Shown one piece after another: positions 1 through 7,939 of a stretch of DNA of 38,369 bases (its first letter is position 1; each line of letters starts with the position of its first letter). The notes beneath the pieces were generated by a model, which was not told the DNA's origin, searched no databases, and worked only from the letters and a program-made list of their open reading frames with translations. The DNA comes from Rubripirellula sp. (GTDB lineage Bacteria > Planctomycetota > Planctomycetia > Pirellulales > Pirellulaceae): contig JAPKCI010000036.1 in NCBI GenBank assembly GCA_028823035.1, positions 1-38,369 of the forward strand. Direction: 5' to 3'. The position numbers were made by a program, and so were the translations under genes.

Positions 1-249
1 TTGAGTACTGACGGTGTCTGGGCAGCGGTCAAAGAAGAAGCGGCGAAGGTGGTTGAGGGTGGGCCTTTCAAACCACTTACTGAGTTGATGGAGAACTTCA
101 TCAATGCTGGCGGCAGAGTCGTTGCATGTGCTCCCTGTTGTAAAAAACGTGGGATCGAGCCGGAGCAACTATTCGACAAAATCGAGATCGCTGGTGGCGC
201 GGTGTTGGTGGAATGGCTTAGCAATGGATCTCCAAACGTCAGTTACTAG
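1..249 (+). CDS. DsrE/DsrF-like sulfur-relay protein, C-terminal part (cut by window edge)
   Basis: The frame is open from base 1 and ends at TAG 247-249, giving 82 residues. The start lies before the window, and the TTG at base 1 is probably an internal Leu codon in the phrase STDGVW. The remaining sequence fits the second half of a DsrE-fold protein: an amphipathic helix, then GGRVVACAPCCKKRG with three cysteines in the strand-turn where DsrE/YchN proteins carry theirs, then a short hydrophobic strand. Family members are about 110-120 residues and handle persulfide sulfur, often with TusA. The next gene, 14 bases downstream, is a TusA-OsmC fusion, which supports a sulfur or selenium transfer role. 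The family call is fairly secure; the substrate is unknown. Confidence 0.72.
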   Translation: MSTDGVWAAVKEEAAKVVEGGPFKPLTELMENFINAGGRVVACAPCCKKRGIEPEQLFDKIEIAGGAVLVEWLSNGSPNVSY

Positions 250-263
250 GTGTCGTATATCTC

Positions 264-998
264 ATGGCAAGGGAAGATATTTCAAACGCCGACCACATCT
301 TCGATGGTGGCTCGATGGACTGTGGTTCCGGGTTGATTCTTTTGATCCGCCAAAACATGTTGAAAGTGCCTTCAGGAGGTATTCTTGAAGTGCGCAGCAG
401 TGAGCCAACGGTGGAGTCAGAGTTACCACCTTGGTGCCGAATGGCTGGGCATATCCATCTGCGAAGTCTCAAGAGTGGAAAAGAAGCCTGGCAGCACTGG
501 GTTCAACGCGGAACCGGTGATGAAGCAGAACGCATTGAGCTTGAAGCTGACAAAAACAAAGCACAACAGTTTCAGTGGAATCTGCGTGCACGGGCAACCG
601 ATGTTGAGACAACCGTCTATTCGAGAAACTTTTCCTGGAAGACGGGCAGCACGATCGATTTTGATCATGCTGGAGAAACCATCAGCACGCTTGAGCATTT
701 CTTTGGTGCGTTGCTTTCCGATGTTATCTACTGTTTTTCAGTGCGTTGCAGCCAGAATGGGATTTTGCTCGATGAGTTGGAAGGCACTGTGAATGGAACG
801 CTCAATAGTCCATTGGCAGCGGTTGGGGTTGAGCAAGGGGATTCATCGGTGAAAAAGATTAAGCTTGTGGTTTACATTACTTCGCCAGCGGCTTCGGCTG
901 ATGTTCAGCGGGAATGGAATCAGGCTTTGACCAGTTCTCCCGTGTTTCAAACATTGCAGAAATCCTGCGAGATTGATTCCAGGATCGTCCTCCTCTGA
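264..998 (+). CDS. TusA-like / OsmC-like two-domain fusion protein
   Basis: This is a 244-residue cytoplasmic protein without signal peptide. Residues about 12-65 resemble the TusA/SirA fold: MDCGSGLILLI is where canonical TusA has its CPxP loop, followed by a strand with LEVRSSEPTVESELPPWC. The usual CPxP is replaced by DCGSG, with the Cys near residue 20 kept and a second Cys near residue 58. Residues about 100-244 match the OsmC/YhfA hydroperoxide-reductase fold, with ETISTLEHFFGALLSDV and two cysteines in YCFSVRCSQ. TusA proteins relay persulfide sulfur; OsmC domains use paired cysteines to reduce peroxides. It lies between a DsrE-like gene and a MetE-like methyltransferase (12-base gap), so the three are probably one operon. 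The ATG at 264 has no clear Shine-Dalgarno sequence, so the start is tentative. Confidence 0.78.
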   Translation: MAREDISNADHIFDGGSMDCGSGLILLIRQNMLKVPSGGILEVRSSEPTVESELPPWCRMAGHIHLRSLKSGKEAWQHWVQRGTGDEAERIELEADKNKAQQFQWNLRARATDVETTVYSRNFSWKTGSTIDFDHAGETISTLEHFFGALLSDVIYCFSVRCSQNGILLDELEGTVNGTLNSPLAAVGVEQGDSSVKKIKLVVYITSPAASADVQREWNQALTSSPVFQTLQKSCEIDSRIVLL

Positions 999-1009
999 AT
1001 GAGTTTCTG

Positions 1010-2170
1010 ATGCATTTCCCAGTGACACAAGTTGGCTCATGGCCGCGTTCCCCAAATCTGCTGTCCGCGCTTCGTGAGAAACGTAGTGGCCGAATGTCAG
1101 GCAAAGAATTCGACAAACTGGCAGACCAGGAAATAAAACGTTGTGTCGATTTACAGCATCAGGCTGATATCGACTTTGTCGTGGATGGTGAGCTTCGCAG
1201 AGACAATTTTTACTCTTTCATCACCGATAAGGTTGAAGGCACTCGGTTGATGTCATTGGCAGAAATGTTGGATACGATGGAAGACAAGGCTGCGTTTGAA
1301 GAGATGCTGCAGACGCTCGATGCACCGGCGTTTGCAATTCGCAATCCAACCTGCACTGGAAAACTGCAAAGACGCGAGTCGCTGGCGGTTGAAGAGTTAA
1401 AGTTTCTGCGCAGCTTGACAGATCGACCTGTCAAAGTAACGTTGCCGGGGCCCTATCTGCTAACCCGCGCGATGTGGGTCACCGCTTATTCCACTGACGC
1501 GTATGGTGATAAACCAGCGATGGCGGATGATATCGTCGCGATCTTGAGGGAAGAGCTTTCTGAACTCATCGCTGAAAATGTGGAATTCGTTCAGTTTGAT
1601 GAACCCGTTTTGACAGAAATTGTTCACAGCAGTGACGACAAACGTCGGACCTTCATGTGAGCGACGCTTGCAACCCGCCGTGATGCGGGTGACGAGTTGG
1701 CTTATGCGGCTGAACTGATGAATCAAGTCGTGGACGGGTTTGAAGATCAAGTGCGACTGGGAATCCACGTCTGCCGTGGCAACTGGTCTAAACGCGAAGA
1801 TGTACTGATTACCGGTGACTACCAGCCTCTGGTCGATTGCTTTTCGGAGATGAATGTCAAGCAACTTGTTCTGGAATATGCGACGCCGCGTGCCGGTGAT
1901 CTTGCCGTCATTGGCCGGGAATTTGCGGATCGCGAGATTGGACTGGGAGTGTGCAATCCTCGAACCGATTATGCTGAGTCCGTTGAGTTGATCGCTAGCC
2001 GGATTCGTGAAGCTCTCAGCTTTTGGTCGCCGGATAAGATTTTCCTCAATCCGGACTGTGGATTTGGTTGTTTTGCCAATCGTTGTGTCAATGAAGAGCA
2101 GATTGCATTTGAAAAGCTGAAAGCAATGGTGACCGCGGCTAAGTTGGCACGTGCGGAATTGTCTGCATAG
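1010..2170 (+). CDS. MetE-like (COG0620) methyltransferase, candidate selenoprotein with in-frame TGA at 1658-1660
   Basis: One reading frame of 387 codons (386 residues if TGA is decoded) is broken only by TGA at codon 217. Both halves match the cobalamin-independent methionine synthase II family: TQVGSWPRS near the start, QFDEPVL before the TGA, and after it the zinc-site residues His253 and Cys255 (HVCRGN), Glu289 (LEYATPRAG) and Cys350 (NPDCGFG). The Glu-to-Cys spacing of 61 equals that of E. coli MetE (Glu665, Cys726). The TGA sits in RTFM-x-ATLATR; family members I recall have Cys there (RTFMCxAL). A hairpin with bacterial SECIS geometry follows (1667-1696). The likely reaction is methyl transfer to or from a thiol or selenol. 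The alternative is a single nonsense mutation, but the 170 codons after the TGA show no decay. Start ATG at 1010. Confidence 0.72.
1667..1696 (+). promoter_or_regulatory. Candidate bacterial SECIS hairpin within the MetE-like reading frame
   Basis: Counting U of UGA (1658) as +1, bases 1673-1678 (ACCCGC) pair perfectly with 1685-1690 (GCGGGT), closing a six-base loop CGTGAT. The loop carries G at +23 and U at +24, the same positions as the essential G23/U24 of E. coli fdhF. A lower stem of four pairs (1667-1670 with 1693-1696) is separated from the upper stem by a two-by-two internal loop. The 18 bases between UGA and loop, and G as second loop base, satisfy the published bacterial SECIS consensus as I know it. 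A bulged U like U17 of fdhF is absent. Binding by SelB is inferred. Confidence 0.6.
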
Positions 2171-2507
2171 AAGAAAGTTAGCTGTGTTTCATGGTTCAAC
2201 TGAAGCCGATTTGGCAGTTGGTGAGATCCTGCAATCAATAATTTGTCAACAGTATTTCCGCATTGCAGGATTCATCGCATTGCCAATCAAGCGTGGGTGG
2301 AAAATCATGCAGTGCTGACAGTCACAACATTCTGGAATATTGTGCGCGAGTTCCCGAGCGATGGGCTGAATTGGGCCCCGGTTCGCACAGTGAGTCCAGA
2401 GCAGTCACCGCAAACAAATGTTTGCGCGACTGAAATTGCTATTTTGCCACAGTTCGTGCAGAGGCGATTTCAGCGGTGCTGTTTGTCACGACATTCTGAA
2501 TGAATCT

Positions 2508-2523
2508 GTCCGAGTTCTCGGAC
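2508..2523. repeat. Perfect short hairpin
   Basis: GTCCGAG (2508-2514) and CTCGGAC (2517-2523) are perfect inverted repeats around TT. No T-run follows on either strand, so it is not an obvious intrinsic terminator. Confidence 0.6.
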
Positions 2524-2530
2524 AACACAC

Positions 2531-2558
2531 TGTGATGGAGTCGATGTGATGGAGTCGA
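2531..2558. repeat. Tandem duplication of a 14-base unit
   Basis: TGTGATGGAGTCGA occurs twice head to tail (2531-2544, 2545-2558). It is an isolated duplication in non-coding sequence. Confidence 0.85.
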
Positions 2559-2867
2559 TGGGGCACAGGGGTTGAGCGGGCAAAAATGCGTGCCTGCAAG
2601 ACGATCGATCCGAGAGTCTTCACGAAGAGTGTTGCTTCCGGTGTACTCTTTTCTGACTGCGGAATTGGCCCTCCCCGCCAGTTCGCACGATGAGAGTCTC
2701 CGCCGGCATTTTCTTGCTGGCCAAAAAACGCAGTGTTCTAGGCGTTTTTCAATTTTCGGCGATTTTGGACCGCGCTCTCTGTCCCAGCTCTTCGGGCCGA
2801 ATTAGTCCGTGTTGCTTCCGTCTCAACCGTATTTGCTCTTCGAACGATCGCGCTCTCGGTTCACAAG

Positions 2868-2987
2868 GTGGCTCCTTGTTACCAAGCCGTTTGCTTCCGA
2901 CCCACCGCAAGCAACAGTTTACGAACTCTCCGGGTTACCGGTCGACTGGATCGGCTGACGCAGTCGATGGTCGTATCGTTGTTGAGT
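2868..2987 (-). pseudogene. Possible remnant of a transposase helix-turn-helix N-terminus
   Basis: Read on the minus strand, the translation contains TQQRYDHRLRQPIQSTGNPE, which resembles TQNRYDHRLKGLVRSTQD at the start of the frameshifted transposase at 7250. After a stop codon, weak similarity to the following GV.ST..GWL segment continues as VACGGSEANGLV. If real, this is a badly decayed copy of the same transposase family. The match is short and the call is tentative. Confidence 0.3.
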
Positions 2988-3166
2988 GTGGAGTGTGGAT
3001 TGAGTATGGCATGCCCCGATGTTCATGTCTTTGACCCTATTACGAAAGTCGATTCGTTCCGTACGAGATAGATTAGCGAGAACTCCTGAAGGCCGTGAGA
3101 AACAGCAGGGCACAAAGTGCCGAGACCGAGCGTGGGAGAACGCAGTCGGTGCGTGTGGTTGGTCTA

Positions 3167-4597
3167 TCACGCAATGATGTCATTGACCACATTTCCGTAG
3201 ACATCGGTAAGTCGGAAGTCGCGGCCGGCGTAGTTGAAGGTGAGCTTTTTGTGATCCAGCCCGAGCAGGTGTAGGATCGTCGCGTGCCAGTCATGAATGT
3301 GGACGGGATTTTCGACGGCGGAATATCCAAGTTCATCCGTGGCCCCATACGCTGTTCCTGGTTTCACTCCGCCGCCTGCCATCCAAATTGTGTAACCTTT
3401 GTTGTTGTGATCTCGGCCGGTGCCGCTCTGAGCGTACGGAGTCCGACCGAACTCGCCCGCCCAGATAACCAGCGTGTCCTTGAGCATCCCGCGTTCTTTA
3501 AGATCGGCAAGCAGCGCGGCGATCGGTTGATCTGTTGCAAGGCATGAATCAGCCAACGCGGTCTTTAGCATGAAGTGATGATCCCAGCCTTTGGGTGCCG
3601 TCAGTTCGATGAAGCGAACACCCGCTTCGGCCATGCGTCGAGCCAGCAGGCATTGTCGTCCGAAACGATCCGTGGGTTGGCCGCTCCCGATTCCGTAGCC
3701 ATCTAACGTCGCTGCGGATTCGGTAGACATATCCAGTAGACTCGGCACCTCGTCCTGCATACGAAAGGCCAATTCAAACGACTCGATTGCACCTTCGATT
3801 TCCGGATGATAAACGTCGCGTTGCAATTTCTGAGCGTTCAGATTGCGAATAAAATCCAACTGCCTTCGCTGTTGCTCCTTGGTCAGCAGCTTGTTCTCCA
3901 TGTCGCGAAGCGGAGCGCCGGATTCTTGATCGACGCCGAGCATCTTCGCGTAGAATTCGGGAATCTGATTCGTACCGATTTTTGTTGCCTGATAGACCGC
4001 GGGCAGAAAGGCGCTGCCGTAATTGCGGGCCCCGCCGTTTTCAGACGGTGGATTCAGCGTGATAAAACCGGGCAGATTCTTGTTCTCCGTGCCCAGTCCG
4101 TACAACGACCACGCTCCCATCGAAGGCCGCGTGAACTGAAAACTGCCGGTGTGCATTTGAATGAACGCCTGCGAATGATTCGGCAGATCGGTGTGCATGC
4201 TGTTGATGAAACACAAGTCATCGGCGTGCTGCGCGAGGTGCGGGCATAATTCCGAACACCACAAGCCGGATTCACCGTGCCGCTTGAATTTGAACGGTGA
4301 AGGCATCAACCCTTTGTTTCCGGCAATCGGGCTATCGGCTGTGCTTCGGCCTTCGTGATCGGCCAGCTTGGGCTTGTGATCGAACAGGTCAATGTGCGAC
4401 GGACCGCCATTCATCGAAAGAAAAATCACTCGCTTGGCGGTGGCGGGTAAATGAGTCCGCTTTGGAGCCAACGGGCCCCGAGCAGACGAATCGTCCGCGG
4501 CTACCTGCTGTGCCAGACTCGCAAAAGCAAGGTAGCCGAATCCCGACGACAGCGATTTCAAAGTGGCGCGGCGAGAGAATAGTGATTGCATGGTCAT
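3167..4597 (-). CDS. DUF1501 domain secreted protein (sulfatase-like fold)
   Basis: This is a 476-residue protein of the DUF1501 family, which is abundant in planctomycetes and related to the alkaline phosphatase/sulfatase fold. The N-terminus has a twin-arginine-type signal (SRRATLKSLSSGFGYLAF, cleavage near AQQVAA), so export by Tat is likely. Family signatures are FLSMNGGPSHIDLFDHKP, MHTDLPNHSQA, ENGGARNYGS, GEFGRTPYAQSGTGRDHN and the C-terminal HDWHATILHLLGLDH. It begins one base after the stop of the DUF1549/DUF1553 gene (minus strand ...TGA A ATG), so the two are translationally coupled. Such pairs are assumed to act together in the periplasm; the substrate is not known. ATG at 4597 is preferred; Met3 is also possible. 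Confidence 0.93.
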   Translation of the reverse strand: MTMQSLFSRRATLKSLSSGFGYLAFASLAQQVAADDSSARGPLAPKRTHLPATAKRVIFLSMNGGPSHIDLFDHKPKLADHEGRSTADSPIAGNKGLMPSPFKFKRHGESGLWCSELCPHLAQHADDLCFINSMHTDLPNHSQAFIQMHTGSFQFTRPSMGAWSLYGLGTENKNLPGFITLNPPSENGGARNYGSAFLPAVYQATKIGTNQIPEFYAKMLGVDQESGAPLRDMENKLLTKEQQRRQLDFIRNLNAQKLQRDVYHPEIEGAIESFELAFRMQDEVPSLLDMSTESAATLDGYGIGSGQPTDRFGRQCLLARRMAEAGVRFIELTAPKGWDHHFMLKTALADSCLATDQPIAALLADLKERGMLKDTLVIWAGEFGRTPYAQSGTGRDHNNKGYTIWMAGGGVKPGTAYGATDELGYSAVENPVHIHDWHATILHLLGLDHKKLTFNYAGRDFRLTDVYGNVVNDIIA

Positions 4598-4598
4598 T

Positions 4599-7052
4599 TC
4601 AATCGAGGTTACGAAACTCGGCCGTACATAGCATAGCCTGACAGAAACTCAACATCGTCACATCGTCATCGTTGTCCAAGAACGCTCGTGACTGTTCTCG
4701 TTCATCTTCGATGGGCGCACGCGAGAAGCACAATTCGAACGCCCGTTCGATCAGTTGGTTGTTATCGGAAGTTTCCTCCTGAAGTCGCGTGGCTAGCCGT
4801 TTCGCACGCTGCTGAACAAAGGAACTGTTCATCAGGTAAAACGCTTGAACGGGAACGTTTGTGGTTTCTCTCTCACCAGTAACGAGACTCGGCTCCGCAA
4901 AATCGAACAGGTTCAATACGTCCGGCAGCCGATCGCGAATCACCGGCAGGTAGACGGACCTATGAATGGAACCGTCAAGATCGCGTGGCAGCTTCTCAAT
5001 TAGTCCGATCAGCGAAATCGGACGATCGCCGACGACTGTTGCAACGAGTGAGCCTCCAGGTCGCTTGAGATCCAACTCGCCGGAAACCAATAGCATCGCA
5101 TCGCGGATTACTTCTGCTTCAAGCCTCCGCTTGGGCATCCTCCATAAAAATTGATTGTCTGGGTCTTTTTGGAACGCGTTTTGATTGAACTTCGATGACT
5201 GTCGGTACGTTCGTGAAAGTACCAATTGGCGAATGAGCCCTTTCGTTGACCAACCATCGTCCGCAAAACGCACAGCGAGCGTATCCAGCAAATCGCCATG
5301 ACTTGGATTGCTGCCGGTTGTGCCAAAATTGTCGACCGTCGAAACCAATCCCCGTCCGAATAGATGCTTCCATACTCGGTTCACGAAGACGCGGCTGGTG
5401 AGTGGGTGGTCTGGGCTAGTGAGCCATCGCGCCAATTCAAGACGGCCGCTTTGCTTTTTGGGTATCGACGGGGTGGCATTAACAGCAAACGCCTGCGGGA
5501 ACGCGCGTTGCACAGTGTCACCTTCGCGACCGATTTCGCCACGAGCAAGCAACGGTAGATCCATGATTTCGTCGTCCAGCACGCCCATCGCCACCGGCAA
5601 AGCCTCGCCCGTGTCGCCAAGTGTTTCCAGTTTGCCTTCAACGGGGCCAAGTTGCCATCGATTGGCCAGCACTTCTCGCAGTGTAAACCTCTTCTTCGGC
5701 TTTTTGCCCGCAAACGCTGCATCGCGAGCCGCATTGATCTCCGATCGAACGACGGCAAGTTCGGCCTGTTTCGCCTTCAGTTCCTCAAACTTTTTCGGTG
5801 GCAGCGATTTGTTGAAAATCTTCTGGCCGGAGACGCGCGGCAACACCAACGGATCGCCTCCCCGGTTGTTTGCCGGCGAGGTGAACGTGCCGAAGAATGT
5901 CTTAGTGCTGGCGAAGATTCCGGCTAGAGCGTAGTAATCTTCCATCGAAAAGGGATCGAATTTATGATGATGACATCGAGCACACGCGACGGAACTTGCC
6001 ATGACCGCACGCGTCAGCGAATCGACTTGCTCGTCAATAAGATCAGCGTTGAATTTCGCGTCGTTGCTCTCCCCAAGGTTCTTCGTGCCCACCGCAAGGA
6101 ATCCCGTCGCCGTCAGCAGTCGAGCGCGTTGGGAATCATCATTGAACGGCAGCAGGTCGCCGGCAATCTGTTCGGTCAGAAAACGATCGTACGGAATGTC
6201 TGCATTGACCGCGTCGATAACGTAGTCGCGGTATCGCCACGCATAGGGAAATGACACATTCGACTCGCCGCCGCTGGATTCGCCATACCTCGCAATGTCC
6301 AGCCAGTGCCGGCCCCAACGCTCGCCAAATTGAGGCGACTGCAGCAACCCATCCACTTCGATCTCAAGTGCCGATTCGATTCCAGACGACTTTGTCGCGG
6401 CAAGAAACCGATCCACCGCAGCAACCGACGGCGGAAGTCCGGCCAGATCAAAATGCAACCTGCGAAGCAACGTTCGCGGCTCTGCGTCTGCGGACGGCGC
6501 GAGCCCCTCTTTCGATAGCACACTCAAGACAAATCGATCAACGTCGCCGCGAGCCCACGAGTCATCTTCAACATCTGGAGCCGCTTTCGCCGAAGATGCC
6601 TGATAGGCCCAGTGATTTTTCGCCGCTTCGATGCCATTCCAAATTCCGTCAGATTCCGGTACATCATCCGTCCGCGGGTCGGGTGCTCCCATTTCGATCC
6701 ACTTGCGAAAATTGGCAATGATCGAACCCGAAAGCTTCGGCCCTTTTGGAGGCATCTTCAGGTCCGCATCGGTGTGCGAGATGGCCGTTAACAGCACACT
6801 AGCTTGCAGACGCTTGGGCACAATCGCAGGACCACGATCGCCGCCATTGCGAATAGACACGCGCGAGTCGACTCGCAGGCTGCCTTCGTTGTTCGCCCCC
6901 GCATGGCAATCGTAACAGTGCTTCACTAGCACTGGGCGAATCTTCGACTCGAAAAACTTCACACCACGAGCTTCTTGCAAAGAGTCTTCCACGCCGGATG
7001 AAACAGCCGCGGATCCGGCAAGACAGATCAATGCGTAAACAACTCGTTTCAT
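4599..7052 (-). CDS. Planctomycete cytochrome c / DUF1549 / DUF1553 secreted protein
   Basis: The protein has 817 residues with a Sec-type signal (RVVYALICLAGSAAVSSG). Domains run in the usual order. First is PSCyt1 with one heme motif CYDCH near residue 46 and DSRVSIRNGGDRGPAIVP. Then comes PSCyt2/DUF1549 with VDRFVLSVLSKEGL and FGERWGRHWLDIARY, with the CARCHHHKFDPF motif further on. A short linker follows, then PSD1/DUF1553 with LARWLTSPDHPLTSRVFVNR, NFGTTGSNPSHGDLLD and FYLMNSSFV. It is somewhat shorter than many relatives because the linker between DUF1549 and DUF1553 is compact. It heads a two-gene operon with the DUF1501 gene. The role in extracytoplasmic redox or polymer breakdown is inferred from the family. 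Start ATG at 7052. Confidence 0.94.
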   Translation of the reverse strand: MKRVVYALICLAGSAAVSSGVEDSLQEARGVKFFESKIRPVLVKHCYDCHAGANNEGSLRVDSRVSIRNGGDRGPAIVPKRLQASVLLTAISHTDADLKMPPKGPKLSGSIIANFRKWIEMGAPDPRTDDVPESDGIWNGIEAAKNHWAYQASSAKAAPDVEDDSWARGDVDRFVLSVLSKEGLAPSADAEPRTLLRRLHFDLAGLPPSVAAVDRFLAATKSSGIESALEIEVDGLLQSPQFGERWGRHWLDIARYGESSGGESNVSFPYAWRYRDYVIDAVNADIPYDRFLTEQIAGDLLPFNDDSQRARLLTATGFLAVGTKNLGESNDAKFNADLIDEQVDSLTRAVMASSVACARCHHHKFDPFSMEDYYALAGIFASTKTFFGTFTSPANNRGGDPLVLPRVSGQKIFNKSLPPKKFEELKAKQAELAVVRSEINAARDAAFAGKKPKKRFTLREVLANRWQLGPVEGKLETLGDTGEALPVAMGVLDDEIMDLPLLARGEIGREGDTVQRAFPQAFAVNATPSIPKKQSGRLELARWLTSPDHPLTSRVFVNRVWKHLFGRGLVSTVDNFGTTGSNPSHGDLLDTLAVRFADDGWSTKGLIRQLVLSRTYRQSSKFNQNAFQKDPDNQFLWRMPKRRLEAEVIRDAMLLVSGELDLKRPGGSLVATVVGDRPISLIGLIEKLPRDLDGSIHRSVYLPVIRDRLPDVLNLFDFAEPSLVTGERETTNVPVQAFYLMNSSFVQQRAKRLATRLQEETSDNNQLIERAFELCFSRAPIEDEREQSRAFLDNDDDVTMLSFCQAMLCTAEFRNLD

Positions 7053-7077
7053 GAAACACTGCTCTCTGATCTGCGCG

Positions 7078-7141
7078 ACAAAGCCTTGGCTTTGTGACTT
7101 GGAACTCGGTTCCTAGTTTAACGGACAGCCGTGCTGTCCGT
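7078..7141. repeat. Run of three adjacent hairpins upstream of the DUF1549/1553 operon
   Basis: Three perfect inverted repeats follow one another: ACAAAGCC-TT-GGCTTTGT (7078-7095), GGAAC-TCG-GTTCC (7101-7113) and ACGGACAGC-CGT-GCTGTCCGT (7121-7141). They lie 25-90 bases upstream of the minus-strand start at 7052, so they would fall in its leader or promoter. Whether they regulate the operon or are an intergenic repeat cannot be told from this sequence alone. Confidence 0.75.
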
Positions 7142-7249
7142 CACAACATTCTACACTTTGCAGCGAAAGTTCTCGCGCCACACAGGCTATCAACTGCCCA
7201 ATGCGACTCATTTGATTGATCTGCGTGACCCCGGAACGAAGAGGTGGCC

Positions 7250-7693
7250 ATGGAAACCAGAACACGCACGCAGAATCGATACGATCACCGTCTCAAGGGA
7301 CTCGTTCGTTCGACACAAGACATCCGCTGCGCCCTTCAGCAGGGTGTTGCTCCATCAACCGCTCGTGGCTGGCTAAGGGCGCCGGCCACCGAGGTCATGA
7401 CGGTCGATGTTGTTCAGCTTGATGCGATCAACCTACAAAACGAGGTCCTGCAGATTCGGGCTCGGCTTGGAAAGCTCAACGCGTTGCTACGAGTTATGAT
7501 CGTCGTGCTCAAACTCTCAGGGTACTCACTGAATCAGGCCATAGTTCCCGATCAAAACAGAAGCGATTGTTGTTACGTGCGATTGAGCGATCACGACCAA
7601 CGTTGCCATTGCGTTCGGTGTTGCAAGTCATACGCCTCTCACAGTCCCGATATCATGCCTGGAATCGAAAAGAAGAATGCCGAAGAAAGGTAG
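7250..7693 (+). pseudogene. Frameshifted, truncated transposase (helix-turn-helix N-terminus)
   Basis: The 5' part encodes RYDHRLKGLVRSTQDIRCAL and VAPSTARGWLRA, a helix-turn-helix as in N-termini of planctomycete transposases, then a leucine-rich segment (LGKLNALLRVMIVVLKLSGY). Around 7550-7560 the family-like sequence moves to another frame (KRLLLRAIERSRPTLPLRSV, then RLSQSRYHAWNRKEEC), showing a one-base frameshift. Sequence then stops abruptly at the 65-bp palindrome at 7697, with no DDE catalytic domain. The element is dead. The nearby ATG 7250 and GTG 7244 are both possible original starts. Confidence 0.6.
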
Positions 7694-7696
7694 AAG

Positions 7697-7761
7697 AAAG
7701 GGGACAGACACTTTTCAGCCACTGCTAAAGGCTAGCTGAGCAAACGATGCCTGTCCCCTTT
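7697..7761. repeat. 65-bp REP-like palindromic element, copy 1
   Basis: AAAGGGGACAG (7697-7707) and CTGTCCCCTTT (7751-7761) are perfect inverted ends of a 65-base unit. Its reverse complement matches 29983-30047 with seven differences by hand alignment. Identity is highest in the arms and the adjacent GCATCGTTTGCTCAGC. The form resembles REP elements mobilised by RAYT (Y1) transposases; no such gene is in the window. Confidence 0.85.
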
Positions 7762-7794
7762 TTCGCTTGGTTTAAGCGTGCGGTGGAATGCCCA

Positions 7795-7836
7795 TTCACA
7801 CCGCAGAGGTCACAGATTCGAATTCTGTATCGCCCA
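7795..7836 (+). tRNA. 3' half of a tRNA-Val(CAC) gene (fragment, likely integration scar)
   Basis: From 7795 the sequence reads as tRNA positions 32-73: anticodon loop TTCACAC (anticodon CAC), 3' anticodon strand CGCAG, variable AGGTC, T arm ACAGA-TTCGAAT-TCTGT (perfect 5-bp stem), acceptor strand ATCGCCC and discriminator A. The matching 5' strands (GGGCGAT acceptor, CTGCG anticodon stem) are absent upstream, so it cannot fold as a tRNA. Such 3' halves are typical products of integration by tyrosine recombinases that cross over in the anticodon loop. Confidence 0.65.
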
Positions 7837-7939
7837 CTTTTGTTAGTTACTGCCGAAACGCTACTTAGCGTTACCGCCACTTCGGCGTGCGGCTCGATGT
7901 TCAATCGTTGCAGGGTATTTCCATACCCCGTATCAACAA

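Larger units (their letters stand above)
2171..3166. other. Gene-free interval of about 1 kb
   Basis: I find no convincing coding region on either strand; open frames here are short and lack family features. It holds a hairpin (2508-2523), a 14-base tandem duplication (2531-2558) and, on the minus strand near 2868-2987, a possible transposase N-terminus remnant. The phrase GTCACAACATTCT occurs near 2323 and again near 7140, with a variant near 2485 (GTCACGACATTCTG). This suggests decayed copies of a dispersed intergenic sequence. Confidence 0.5.

Noticed and set aside
2531-2558. CRISPR-like or satellite array
   Set aside because: There are only two tandem copies of a 14-base unit, no spacers and no cas genes; the same holds for the 13-base pair at 15534-15559.
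7762-7836. A complete tRNA gene at 7.8 kb
   Set aside because: A weak D-arm-like hairpin exists (GCGT/ATGC), but neither the 5' acceptor strand nor the 5' anticodon strand is present.
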